The notes beneath the pieces are model-generated. The model saw only the letters and a program-made list of their open reading frames with translations. It was not told where the DNA came from and searched no databases. Below, in pieces: positions 15,427-23,538 of a stretch of DNA of 32,146 nucleotides; within the stretch, counting starts at the first letter, position 1, and each line of letters begins with the position of its first letter. The stretch is from Candidatus Uhrbacteria bacterium (GTDB lineage: Bacteria; Patescibacteriota; Patescibacteriia; UBA9934; GWF2-40-263): NCBI GenBank assembly GCA_016219925.1, contig JACRJU010000010.1, positions 1-32,146 on the forward strand. Direction: 5' to 3'. The position numbers were made by a program, and so were the translations under genes.

Positions 15427-15704
15427 CAGAGAACTCTTTTGGAGTTCTCTGATTTGAAGATGATGTAAAGAAAACCGATGAGGATTCTTTCAAATCCATA
15501 AATGGTTGCAGAGCTTGACCGATTAGTACCACTCCGCTCAACGCCTTACAGCGCTTTCACGTATGGCCTATCAACCTGCTCGTCTCGCAGGGGTCTCAAA
15601 TGAAGACCAATCTTGGGAACGGCTTCACGCTTAGATGCTTTCAGCGTTTATCCGCACCGAACGTCGCTACCCGGCAATGCTCCTGGCGGAACAACCGGTA
15701 CACG

Positions 15705-15740
<36 letters not shown>

Positions 15741-15776
15741 TGGATTCCCTCAATCTTCGAAGCCCATGGTAGATAG

Positions 15777-15809
<33 letters not shown>

Positions 15810-15814
15810 ACTCA

Positions 15815-15850
<36 letters not shown>

Positions 15851-15888
15851 AACCTTCTTCAGCTCCAGGATGCGATGAGTCGACATCG

Positions 15889-16718
15889 CTGTCGATAATC
15901 CATCATTACTGATGGCGCGGACTATATCTTCATCCTTCTGCAATTTCTCGCAGTGAGGAGATGGCGTGTTAGCATTCCGTACAGGGAACACTCGGGAAAC
16001 TTTCGTTTCCACAGTCTCTACGGGGTCATGACCAACTTGTAGCGCATGCTTGGAACGACATGTTTCTTTATCATTTTCATGAAGGAAGGGATGGACTCTT
16101 TAAGAATCCTGATTCGATAGTATCGCTTATCCTTGTTCAGACGAGCTAATACTCCTACCTCACGCAATTGATAGAGTAATCGTTTTTGATCCTGCAAAGA
16201 AAACTGTTGGGTATTGAGATAAATATCGGATGCGCGGGATTTGCTCCCATCATCCATATACCAAATCGCCAACATCAAGTGATCTATTTTAAGATCAGTT
16301 GGAATTATTTTCTTCCCGTTTTTATAAAATCGACCGTAGAGCTGTGTGAGCTCATGGGTTTGATTCGTAAAAAAACGGTATGCGCGACGACCTTCAGAAC
16401 CGGATGATCTTTCTTTCGATGGCGAAGTACAGATTCTCCGCAAGCCAGAATATTTGCTATCGACATACTCGCGAGCCTTGTTGGAATGATTAATTTCCAA
16501 AAAAGCATCGCGTCGTCCTGGAATGATTCGCAAATACCCATCACCAAGAAGACTTCCGATAATAATTGATCGTTCACGTTGTGTCAGACTTCCCACGGTA
16601 TTGTCCATATTCGTCTCTATTTTAACATGGAGTTCACCGTTATAAGCCATGATTTTACAAGAGCTCTGTGCTCTTGATCCAGACTGCATCATTTCTGATG
16701 CCGCACCCCGATGTATTA
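15889..16718 (-). mobile_element. Group I intron at 23S position 2500 (L2500) with homing endonuclease
   Basis: The 830-nt insertion lies between exon ...GGCACCT (ends at U2500, E. coli numbering) and CGATGTCG.... The intron start carries ACATCG (16714-16709), pairing with the 3' exon CGATGT (P10), next to GGGGTGC, which pairs with exon GCACCT to give P1 with the required U-G at the splice site. The last intron base is G. The conserved core element GAAGATATAGTCCG (P7 region) is present near 15935. It contains a LAGLIDADG ORF. The site lies in the peptidyl-transferase centre. Confidence 0.93.
16018..16608 (-). CDS. LAGLIDADG homing endonuclease (intron-encoded)
   Basis: A two-motif single-chain LAGLIDADG enzyme, expected to cut intronless 23S genes at the insertion site. 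Motif 1 is SIIIGSLLGDGYL and motif 2 is LMLAIWYMDDGS; the acidic residues (GDG and DDG) are conserved. The intervening HSNKAREYVDSKYSGLRRI, YRFFTNQTHELT and the C-terminal DKRYYRIRILKESI match the family. The start is taken as ATG 16608 (MDNTVGSLTQRERS, 196 aa); ATG 16650 and 16692 are in-frame alternatives. The frame is intact, so the intron may still be mobile. The stop is followed by the core of the intron. Confidence 0.9.
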   Translation of the reverse strand: MDNTVGSLTQRERSIIIGSLLGDGYLRIIPGRRDAFLEINHSNKAREYVDSKYSGLRRICTSPSKERSSGSEGRRAYRFFTNQTHELTQLYGRFYKNGKKIIPTDLKIDHLMLAIWYMDDGSKSRASDIYLNTQQFSLQDQKRLLYQLREVGVLARLNKDKRYYRIRILKESIPSFMKMIKKHVVPSMRYKLVMTP

Positions 16719-17266
16719 AGGTGCCGAACCTCCCCGTCGCTGTGGACGCTTGGGGGAGACTAGCCTGTTATCCCCGGAGTAGCTTTTATCCGTTGAGCTT
16801 CCGCCGTCCTATTTCGTACGGTCGGATCACTAACTTCTGCTTTCGCAACTGCGCGACGTGTCAGTCTTGCAGTAGAGCCGGCTTCTGCGTTTGCACATCC
16901 AGCGCGATTTCCATCCGCGCTAAGCCGACCTTAGTAAACGCCTCCGTTACATTTTGGGAGGCACCCGCCCCAGGTAAACTACCCGCCAGATCCTGTCCCG
17001 GATACCGGTTTCACGGCGTCCAGTTAGAATTCACACAGCACAAGGGTGGTATCTCACTGGTGCCCGAAGGCTCCCACCTATGCTGAACAAGTGAAGCGTG
17101 AACCCAAGACCAAGTTGTAGTAAAGCTTCACGGGGTCTTTTCGTCTAACCACGGGAAGTGAGCATCTTCACTCACATTGCAATTTCGCCGAGTCCATCGT
17201 TGAGAGAGTCGTCAACTCGTTATGCCATTCGTGCAGGACGGAACTTACCCGTCAAGGAATTTCGCT

Positions 17267-17540
17267 TATGTTGTTCTTCACTTTTTGAAATGAATGGTCG
17301 ACCAAGTTCGTCGACTCCTGCATGTCACCATGCAGATCGGACTATATCTTCACTCAGTTATCACTGAGGTTCGGCGTGTAGTCTCTGAGGATTCCCTTCG
17401 ATTTCTCTCAGGGTCTTTCCTGCTGATTGTCTGACGTTTGTCAGAGTTTCCAGCATATAGCCAAATTTTTCACTTACGTCTTCTTCGGCACAAAGAAGTT
17501 CAATGAGAGGTCTTACACCTCACTAAGGCAGCTTGTGTCC
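17267..17540 (-). ncRNA. ORF-less group I intron at 23S position 1931 (L1931)
   Basis: The 274-nt insertion splits CCTAAGGT|AGCGAAATT after U1931. The IGS GCCTTAG (17529-17523) pairs fully with exon CTAAGGT, including the splice-site U-G, and the preceding GCT can pair with 3' exon AGC (P10). The core has AATCAGCAGG, CCTCAGAGACTACACGCC and GAAGATATAGTCCG, a canonical P4-P7 set. The predicted final intron base is A instead of the near-universal G. No ORF is present, so the intron is immobile or depends on a trans-acting endonuclease. Confidence 0.88.
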
Positions 17541-18389
17541 ACCTTAGGACGATTATAGTTATCGCCGGCGTTCATCCGCGCTTCAGTTAGAGGCTTCGCC
17601 CTTGCGGGCTAACCCCCTCCCTTAACGTTCGGACACTGGCCAGGCATCAGCCCCTATACATCACCTTGCGGTTTAGCAGGGACCTGTGTTTTTGATAAAC
17701 AGTCGGTTGACGTCTTTCGCTGCGGGTCACCCTCTCCCGAGGGCAACCAGGCCTTATCCCGAAGTTACGGCCGTTGTTTTGCCGAGTTCCTTAACGATGG
17801 TTCTCTCGTACACCTTAGTGCATTACGCACCCACCCACCTGTGTCGGTTTGCGGTACGGGTCTCTCTCACATAATCCTAGCGGCTTTTCTTGGCTCCCCA
17901 TCCTTTCCCCTTGCCCGCCCGTGAAGGCAGACTCGCGATGATGCCCGTGTTCGGGGTCGAACCCCAGTCTGACGGATTTGCCTATCAGACACCAAGACAT
18001 CCCCAACGTCATAGCCATAGGACGCGGGAAATTGAAGGAAGCGTCCCCACATCGGTGTGAAAGAGAGTGCAGGAATATTAACCTGCTGTGCATCGACTAC
18101 GCCTTTCGGCCTCGCCTTAGCTCCCGACTCACCCTGGGACGATTCACGTTGCCCAGGAAACCTCGGGTTTACGGTGGACGGGATTTGCACCCGTCTTTGT
18201 GCTACTCATGCCAACATTCTCCCTTCGCATCGCTCCACCAGTGGTCACCCACCAGCTTCAGTGCAATACGAATGCTCCCCTACCGCTCTTGGTCCAAAGA
18301 CCAAAAACCCTCAACTTCGGCACGCCATTTAGCCCCGGTACATTTTCGGCGCAGGAAAGCTTGACCAGTGAGCTGTTACGCTATCTTTA

Positions 18390-18427
<38 letters not shown>

Positions 18428-18817
18428 AGCCTTCCCACCACCTTTTACACTTAATGGCGATTTAGGGGCCTTAGTTTGAGATCTGGGCTGTTACCCTTTT
18501 GACGGATGGAGCTTAGCCCCCATCGTCTGACTGCCGGGAACGTGTGTTGGTATTCGGAGTTTGGTTAGGTCCGCTAGCCGAAGCCGCAAGACCCATTCAG
18601 TGCTCTACCCCCAACACACTATTTACCGACGCTAGCCCTAAAGCTATCTCGGGGAGAACCAGCTATTACCGAGTTCGATTGGAATTTCTCCGCTATCCAC
18701 GCGTCATCCCCGTGTTTTGCACAGCACGTGGGTTCGGGCCTCCACGGATTGTTACACCCGCTTCACCCTGCACATGGATAGGTCACCCGGTTTCGGGTCG
18801 TGTGCGCGCCACTCTCT

Positions 18818-18875
18818 ATCTTTCTACTCGACATCCTGCTGTAAACAACAAGATGGATCGAGTAGAGAGAAAGAT
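18818..18875 (-). other. Extra stem-loop/possible intervening sequence in 23S
   Basis: Arms ATCTTTCTACTCGACATC and a complementary GATGGATCGAGTAGAGAG-type sequence form a long imperfect hairpin. It extends a 23S helix beyond the usual bacterial form. It may be an expansion or an excised IVS. Confidence 0.4.
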
Positions 18876-19043
18876 CACGCGGATTAACGCTCGCTTTCAC
18901 TTTGGCTCCGTCCCGGAGGACTTAACCAAGCGACGCACAGCACACTCGTTGGCTCATTCTTCAATAGGAACGCCGTCACCCACCCGAAGGCAGGCTCCGA
19001 CTCCTTGTAAGCATACGGTTTCAGATACTATTTCATTCCCCTT

Positions 19044-19077
<34 letters not shown>

Positions 19078-19845
19078 GTTCACTATCGATCAGAACGTGT
19101 ATTTAGTCTTGCCAGATAGTCCCGGCAGGTTCCTACAGGGTTTCTCGAGCCCCGTAGTACTCAAGGATGATCATCACAACAGTGTCGTGTATTTCGCGTA
19201 CAGGACTTTCACCTTCTGTGGTGCGACGTTCCAGTCGCTTTCGCTATACAAGACATCTGCGGTCTGTCCTTGGAAGTGGACAACATGACCACCTTACAAC
19301 ACCGACGATCGCAACGGCTTCCACCTTTCACCACCGCTTGCACTTCAACTTGCGTCTCTGTGCTTGCCATGGTTTCACGATCATGGTTTGGACTGTTCCC
19401 TTTTCGTTCGCCACTACTTAGGGAATGGATTCGCTCTTCGTTTCCACGCGACGTGCGTGACCGGCAAAGCCGGTCGAGCGTGAAAACGCAGAGTGAATTA
19501 ATACTTTTTATTTTCCTCTGGGTACTGAGATGTTTCACTTCCCCAGGTGCCCTCCTTGTACCTATGAATTGAGTACAAGGCGATGCGGCATTCCCCGCAT
19601 CGGGTTTCCCCGTTCGGACATCTCCGGATCAAAGGTTGCTTGCCACCTCCCCGAAGCTTATCGCAGGCTGCTACGTCCTTCATCGGCACGTTCTGTCTAG
19701 CCATCCTCCGTATGCTCTTATATGCTCTGCAACCATTTATGAATTCGATTCACAAATGATTGTTCATTTTTTTATTCATGGTTCTCTTCTTCATCTTCAG
19801 TTGTAAGGAACTTCCTGTCCGATATTCCTCTTAGAGCCATTCTTC

Positions 19846-19883
19846 GGATCAGAGTTCCGTGTGATGACACGCTGCTCTGATCC
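19846..19883 (-). other. Hairpin in the rRNA leader
   Basis: GGATCAGAG/CTCTGATCC arms (9 bp) enclose CGTGT-GATG-ACACG. It lies ~110 nt before the 23S start and could be a processing or antitermination element. Confidence 0.45.
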
Positions 19884-19891
19884 CAAGGACC

Positions 19892-19986
19892 AAAAAACCG
19901 CCTTGCGGGCGATCTCGTCTGTGTAAATAAGGACGACGTTGGATCGCTGGTTTAGCCAATGATGGTCGTTTTGTTACACATATTTC
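19892..19986 (-). ncRNA. Structured leader RNA ending in a GC stem plus T6
   Basis: Just after the predicted start, TGTGTAA (19980-19974) can pair with TTACACA (19926-19920), and ACGAC with GTCGT inside it. After this 61-nt fold comes a short GC stem (GCGG/CCGC) and six Ts (19897-19892), like a weak intrinsic terminator, ahead of the 23S gene. It may be an attenuator, an antitermination site or an independent small RNA. I do not recognise a known family. Confidence 0.35.
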
Positions 19987-19992
19987 ACGAGA

Positions 19993-20021
19993 AGTTTAAT
20001 GGAAGTCACAAACCCTGTCAA
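19993..20021 (-). promoter_or_regulatory. rRNA promoter
   Basis: On the minus strand TTGACA (20021-20016) and TAAACT (19998-19993) are separated by 17 bp, near-consensus sigma-70 spacing. Transcription should start near 19986 and run into 23S-5S. Confidence 0.75.
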
Positions 20022-20054
20022 GAGCCTTATCCCGACTCCTTCCACAGCAAAAAA

Positions 20055-20645
20055 TCAGGAAAAATCATCCTCGAGACTTTTCCCAGGGGCATATTCAAAC
20101 GGACGTCCGGCGATCTCTTCGATAGTCTCAAACAAAATCGGATACTGCTCCCCCATAAAATGTCCGTCGTGTTCAGTTTCAACCAGACGAGCTTTAAAGG
20201 TCTGGGCGAGTCGCTTGCCATGTTCAAAAGGCACAAGCGTATCATCTTTTGAATGAACAACAATAAACTCGCGCGCCTTCCACATCAATACGTCTGCATC
20301 CAAATCCACTAAAAACAGACGGCGTAATTCGGGGCGCGACACATTCCAAGGCGCCGCGACCATAATGAATGCGCGCGGGGTCTCGGTCATTTCCACCGCT
20401 TCGAGATATTGCAAAATAATAAAAGCCCCAAGGGAATGTCCGAGCAAGATGTCATCATTTTTGAGATAGCCCACTTGGGATTTCATCTCTTCAATAATGA
20501 GAGGCAGATTCAATTCTTCCGTGGTTGATAACGACAGTTTAGGAACAACCACTTCAACTCCGCGGCCACGCAGCTGCTCTGCGAGCCAGGGATGGAAGTT
20601 GGTCTGGGGACTGGCGTTAAAACCGTGAACAAGGATCACACGCAT
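20055..20645 (-). CDS. Alpha/beta hydrolase, RBBP9/YdeN-type serine hydrolase
   Basis: The small 196-aa alpha/beta hydrolase starts MRVILVHGFNASPQTNFHPW (oxyanion HG motif). The nucleophile elbow is LLGHSLGAF, the acid SKDDTLVPFEHG and the His is in TEHDGHFMG; the triad is complete. This matches the RBBP9/YdeN group of cytosolic serine hydrolases with unclear substrates. ATG 20645 is selected because it starts the conserved strand. The rRNA promoter lies just downstream of its stop. Confidence 0.82.
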   Translation of the reverse strand: MRVILVHGFNASPQTNFHPWLAEQLRGRGVEVVVPKLSLSTTEELNLPLIIEEMKSQVGYLKNDDILLGHSLGAFIILQYLEAVEMTETPRAFIMVAAPWNVSRPELRRLFLVDLDADVLMWKAREFIVVHSKDDTLVPFEHGKRLAQTFKARLVETEHDGHFMGEQYPILFETIEEIAGRPFEYAPGKSLEDDFS

Positions 20646-20701
20646 AGATGGATGCAAAGCGTACCTTCTCTGAAATGATTTGTCGAGACAAGGCATTTGC
20701 A

Positions 20702-20730
20702 TTGACAAAATAGGCACAATACGGTACGCT
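20702..20730 (+). promoter_or_regulatory. Promoter for the PD-(D/E)XK-like gene
   Basis: TTGACA (20702-20707) and TACGCT (20725-20730) with a 17-bp spacer. Start is predicted ~20737, about 22 nt before ATG 20759. Confidence 0.6.
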
Positions 20731-20758
20731 CTGTGGTCCGTCTCAAGGGTACGGATCG

Positions 20759-21682
20759 ATGGAGGCTGACGTGAAAAGACACCGACTCGCAGCAAGGCGC
20801 GTCTCGGTGGTCATCCCCGCGTCGTGCCCGTCTGTCCAGTGGGACAAAAAGTTCATGAGGTCCCTACAACTCGCGTTCCTCTGGGGAAAGCGTGCCGTGC
20901 CACGCTTCATGATGAAAGAGACCACTGAGAAAGAGCTCGAACGAGCCTTCCCGGAATCCTTCATCGAGCGGTCGAATGGACACCGCGGTCGTCAACACCT
21001 CATGAATGCGTTTTTCCTGGCCGGAATGAGCATCGAGATCAATGAGGCCATCCAAAGGGCACAAGAGCCTCACGATGGCATCACCCCACTGTTCAATCGG
21101 GAAGGTCCACTCAAGAACCTGTTCCTGTCGGCCGCCCTGGCCAACAGGGAGCTCATTCTCGCACAGATTCAGTGCACGCCGGAAGACAACACCTTCATGG
21201 GGGCACTGGCACGACGCATCACGGAGCTCCCGTACCGGTGGTGGATCGCTCATTTCTCCGGAGCTCTCGCGGTGGGACGGCTTGCCGCATTTCTCATCGC
21301 GGAAGGATACAAAGTCTATCTTCCTTTCCTGAATGAAGATGTCGAATGGAAGATCGACTTGATTGCCAGACACTCTGGAGACCCCTTCGGTATCTGCTTC
21401 CAAGTCAAAGGAAGTGAAGCTGTCGAGTGGGTCGAATGCCGGGCACTGGGCCAAGAGTTGGGACCACACAGCGACGACATGACACGTCGTTTCTGGAACG
21501 GCGTCCGCGCATTTCAGCACACAACCCATGGTTTGTACGTGCCGGTCGAGCTCACTCTGGGCTCCCAGCACTTCCAGCAAGGCCAAATCATCGCCAAAGG
21601 ACACATCATCGACGCCCTGCGTGACGGCCTGACGCGAGCCCTGCTCTCGTATCAAGAACCATCCATGGCGGCCAGCCACTAG
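20759..21682 (+). CDS. Hypothetical protein with PD-(D/E)XK nuclease-like core
   Basis: I do not recognise a named family. Residues ~170-220 read AFLIAEGYKVYLPFLNEDVEWKIDLIA...FGICFQVKG. This strand-strand pattern with Asp200 and a Q-x-K (215-217) resembles a PD-(D/E)XK fold, as in Holliday-junction resolvases or restriction-like nucleases. The N-terminal 160 residues are helical with HLMNAFFLAGM and FLSAALANRELILAQI. The gene has its own promoter and terminator. Codon use (few A-runs, many GAG/CTC/GTC) is unlike native neighbours, suggesting transfer. A role in defence or mobile-element biology is possible but unproven. Confidence 0.6.
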   Translation: MEADVKRHRLAARRVSVVIPASCPSVQWDKKFMRSLQLAFLWGKRAVPRFMMKETTEKELERAFPESFIERSNGHRGRQHLMNAFFLAGMSIEINEAIQRAQEPHDGITPLFNREGPLKNLFLSAALANRELILAQIQCTPEDNTFMGALARRITELPYRWWIAHFSGALAVGRLAAFLIAEGYKVYLPFLNEDVEWKIDLIARHSGDPFGICFQVKGSEAVEWVECRALGQELGPHSDDMTRRFWNGVRAFQHTTHGLYVPVELTLGSQHFQQGQIIAKGHIIDALRDGLTRALLSYQEPSMAASH

Positions 21683-21698
21683 ACTCTGTTTCTCTTCG

Positions 21699-21719
21699 AG
21701 CCCAACGTGGGCTTTTTTT
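21699..21719 (+). terminator. Intrinsic terminator
   Basis: AGCCCA-ACG-TGGGCT followed by a seven-T run, ending the gene at 21682. Confidence 0.85.
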
Positions 21720-21758
21720 CTTGAGCAAGAGATAAAATTCGGATAGGATAATCGCGAT

Positions 21759-21843
21759 GGGCGGGTGGCGTAATTGGTAGCCGCGTCAGCCTTAGGAGCT
21801 GATACCGCAAGGTGTGAGAGTTCGAGTCTCTCCCCGCCCACCA
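21759..21843 (+). tRNA. tRNA-Leu (anticodon UAG), CCA encoded
   Basis: Acceptor GGGCGGG/CCCGCCC, anticodon stem TCAGC/GCTGA around CTTAGGA, a long variable arm (ATACCGCAAGGTGT) and T-arm GAGAGTTCGAGTCTCTC. CCA is at 21841-21843. Confidence 0.93.
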
Positions 21844-21856
21844 CAAATATATAAAG

Positions 21857-21898
21857 ACTCCCCCGAATGGATGTGCGATCCGTTCGGGGGAGTTTGTG
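21857..21898 (+). terminator. Strong hairpin after tRNA-Leu
   Basis: A 16-bp stem (ACTCCCCCGAATGGAT pairing with ATCCGTTCGGGGGAGT) followed by TTGTGTTG. The T-run is imperfect. Confidence 0.7.
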
Positions 21899-21929
21899 TT
21901 GTGAGTGTCCGACCTTTGTGAAGCTGGAG

Positions 21930-22511
21930 CTAGAGATTGAGGACGAGACGTGCCCAGAACTGCCGATCGCCCTTGGTGTGGAACTGGTAGGCTCCCACAA
22001 GCGCCACCCGCCCCATAGGAACAACGATGTGCGGGCCGGCTGACAGATCGGCCGCATCTGTGTTGATCACGTTCTCGGTCTCAGCACCGACGAGCGCCAC
22101 CTCTTTGGACAGGACGTAGTCAGCCTGCACGTAGGAGTAGGACGTGCCAGCGTCACCGGTCGCGATCCATTGCAGGTTGGCCCAGGTGTAGAGCGGGACT
22201 CCGAATCGCTTGGGGGTCAACTCGAGCCGAGCGTCGACGAGTGGTATGGTCTTTCCGGATTTCACGATCGCCCCGCCCATGAGCTCGAGGTTCCAGCCTT
22301 TGGCGCTGTAACGAGGACCAGCAATCATGAGCCACTTGTCGGAAGCGTCGGTGATCGAGGGTGCGACGACCCAGCCGGACACTCCCAGTCCGGACTCGTG
22401 AACCTGCTTGTGAGTGTGCACGAGCACACGCATGTGCGAGGTCTGGGCATGAGCTGAAACGGCCATGAAGATCACCGCCAGGACGGTGACCACTTGCGTA
22501 CACTTCTGCAT
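21930..22511 (-). CDS. Secreted hypothetical protein, beta-rich
   Basis: The 193-aa protein starts MQKCTQVVTVLAVIFM with a clear signal peptide (cleavage after SAHA). AAGGAGG lies 9 nt upstream of ATG 22511, so the upstream in-frame ATG is rejected. The mature part alternates hydrophobic and polar residues (GWNLELMGGAIV, YSYVQADYVLSKEVALVG, RQFWARLVLNL ending in Leu), like an outer-membrane or extracellular beta-barrel. CPR cells are not known to have an outer membrane, so the barrel idea is uncertain. Composition differs from native genes. No family recognised. Confidence 0.6.
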   Translation of the reverse strand: MQKCTQVVTVLAVIFMAVSAHAQTSHMRVLVHTHKQVHESGLGVSGWVVAPSITDASDKWLMIAGPRYSAKGWNLELMGGAIVKSGKTIPLVDARLELTPKRFGVPLYTWANLQWIATGDAGTSYSYVQADYVLSKEVALVGAETENVINTDAADLSAGPHIVVPMGRVALVGAYQFHTKGDRQFWARLVLNL

Positions 22512-22591
22512 CTTCTGCTTCCTCCTTGCAGTGTCTCTCAAAACAATCGAAGTGAATGGTGATTCCACCCACGGTGAATGAACGTCGTCCC

Positions 22592-22645
22592 TTGATCTTC
22601 AGGACGAATTATGTTATCATAAAAGTAGTGAGTGGTAAATACCAC
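22592..22645 (+). promoter_or_regulatory. Promoter and candidate operator of the TrmB-type regulator
   Basis: TTGATC (22592-22597) and TATCAT (22615-22620) lie 17 bp apart. Just after the predicted start is the inverted repeat GTGGTA-AA-TACCAC (22632-22645), well placed for autorepression by the encoded HTH protein. Confidence 0.5.
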
Positions 22646-22661
22646 CACACTAAAAACTGCT

Positions 22662-23408
22662 ATGTTTGTTGAGTTATTTCAAAATCTGGGCCTTTCTAAA
22701 AACGAAGCGGAAATTTATGAGGCCCTGCTTGAACTTGGAGAAGCTTCTGTCTCCACTATATCAGCCAAGACAAACGTCAATCGCCGCAATGTCTATGATG
22801 TGCTTGACCGACTCATGGATAAAGGCCTTGTCTTTCCCCTGCTTCAAAAAGGCGACAACCGTTACAAGCCAAGCGAACCGGCCAAACTCATGGAAATGGT
22901 CAAAGAAAAAGAGACCATGCTTGACGACAACCTCCCCGAACTTGAAAAACTGTACCGATCACAACCAAAGGAGGACGAGGTGTACATCTACCATGGTCCG
23001 GAGGGATGGAAAAATTACATGCGTGATATGATCCGTCTTGGGGAACCTGCTTATTTCATCGCGGCCAAAGGAGCTTGGCTCGATGCCCGCGTCAAAAACT
23101 TCTTTCCGCAATTCTACAAAGAAGCTAAGCGCAAAAAAATCCCATTTCAGCACCTGTTCGATCACGAAGTAAAAACCGACTTTCCGCAAATCCTTAAATA
23201 TGTCGGCACGAATTACAAATTCCTCCCCAAAGGCTATTCTGCCCCAGGGGCGATTGATATCTTCGGCAATCAGGTCAACATTCTCTCCAATATTCGCCTT
23301 GGCGGCTTCGATGAAGAATTTCGTTTTACTGTAATTGTCAATGAACAGATCGCTGAATCATTTCGCATTTGGTTCCGACTCATGTGGGACAAGGCGGCGA
23401 GCAAATAA
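22662..23408 (+). CDS. TrmB-family transcriptional regulator
   Basis: The 248-aa protein has an N-terminal winged HTH of the TrmB type (LGLSKNEAEIYEALLELGEASVSTISAKTNVNRRNVYDVLDRL, residues ~9-52) followed by a coiled linker (KEKETMLDDNLPELEKLY). A C-terminal sensor-like domain includes VYIYHGPEGWKNYMRDMI. TrmB proteins control sugar uptake and central metabolism in archaea and are frequent in CPR. The ligand is unknown. ATG 22662 is preferred to GTG 22632, which lies in the palindromic site. A strong terminator follows. Confidence 0.88.
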   Translation: MFVELFQNLGLSKNEAEIYEALLELGEASVSTISAKTNVNRRNVYDVLDRLMDKGLVFPLLQKGDNRYKPSEPAKLMEMVKEKETMLDDNLPELEKLYRSQPKEDEVYIYHGPEGWKNYMRDMIRLGEPAYFIAAKGAWLDARVKNFFPQFYKEAKRKKIPFQHLFDHEVKTDFPQILKYVGTNYKFLPKGYSAPGAIDIFGNQVNILSNIRLGGFDEEFRFTVIVNEQIAESFRIWFRLMWDKAASK

Positions 23409-23462
23409 TCCACAACAAGTCCATTGACATAAACAGATTATTGTGATGAAATAAAATCAATA

Positions 23463-23500
23463 AAGAACCTCCCTGCTTCGATGCTGGGAGGTTCTTTTTT
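23463..23500 (+). terminator. Intrinsic terminator
   Basis: AGAACCTCCC and GGGAGGTTCT pair, followed by TTTTTT. Confidence 0.88.
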
Positions 23501-23538
23501 CGTCACGTGGCGCGGCTTTCGCGAAAGCTCTTTCATTC

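Noticed and set aside
19735-20055. Possible 16S rRNA or tRNA upstream of 23S
   Set aside because: No 16S 3' end (anti-SD) or cloverleaf can be recognised; only leader structures and a promoter.
20864-22057. Long minus-strand open frame (~397 codons)
   Set aside because: It is antisense to the PD-(D/E)XK-like gene, crosses the tRNA-Leu and its terminator, and lacks protein-like composition; a shadow frame.
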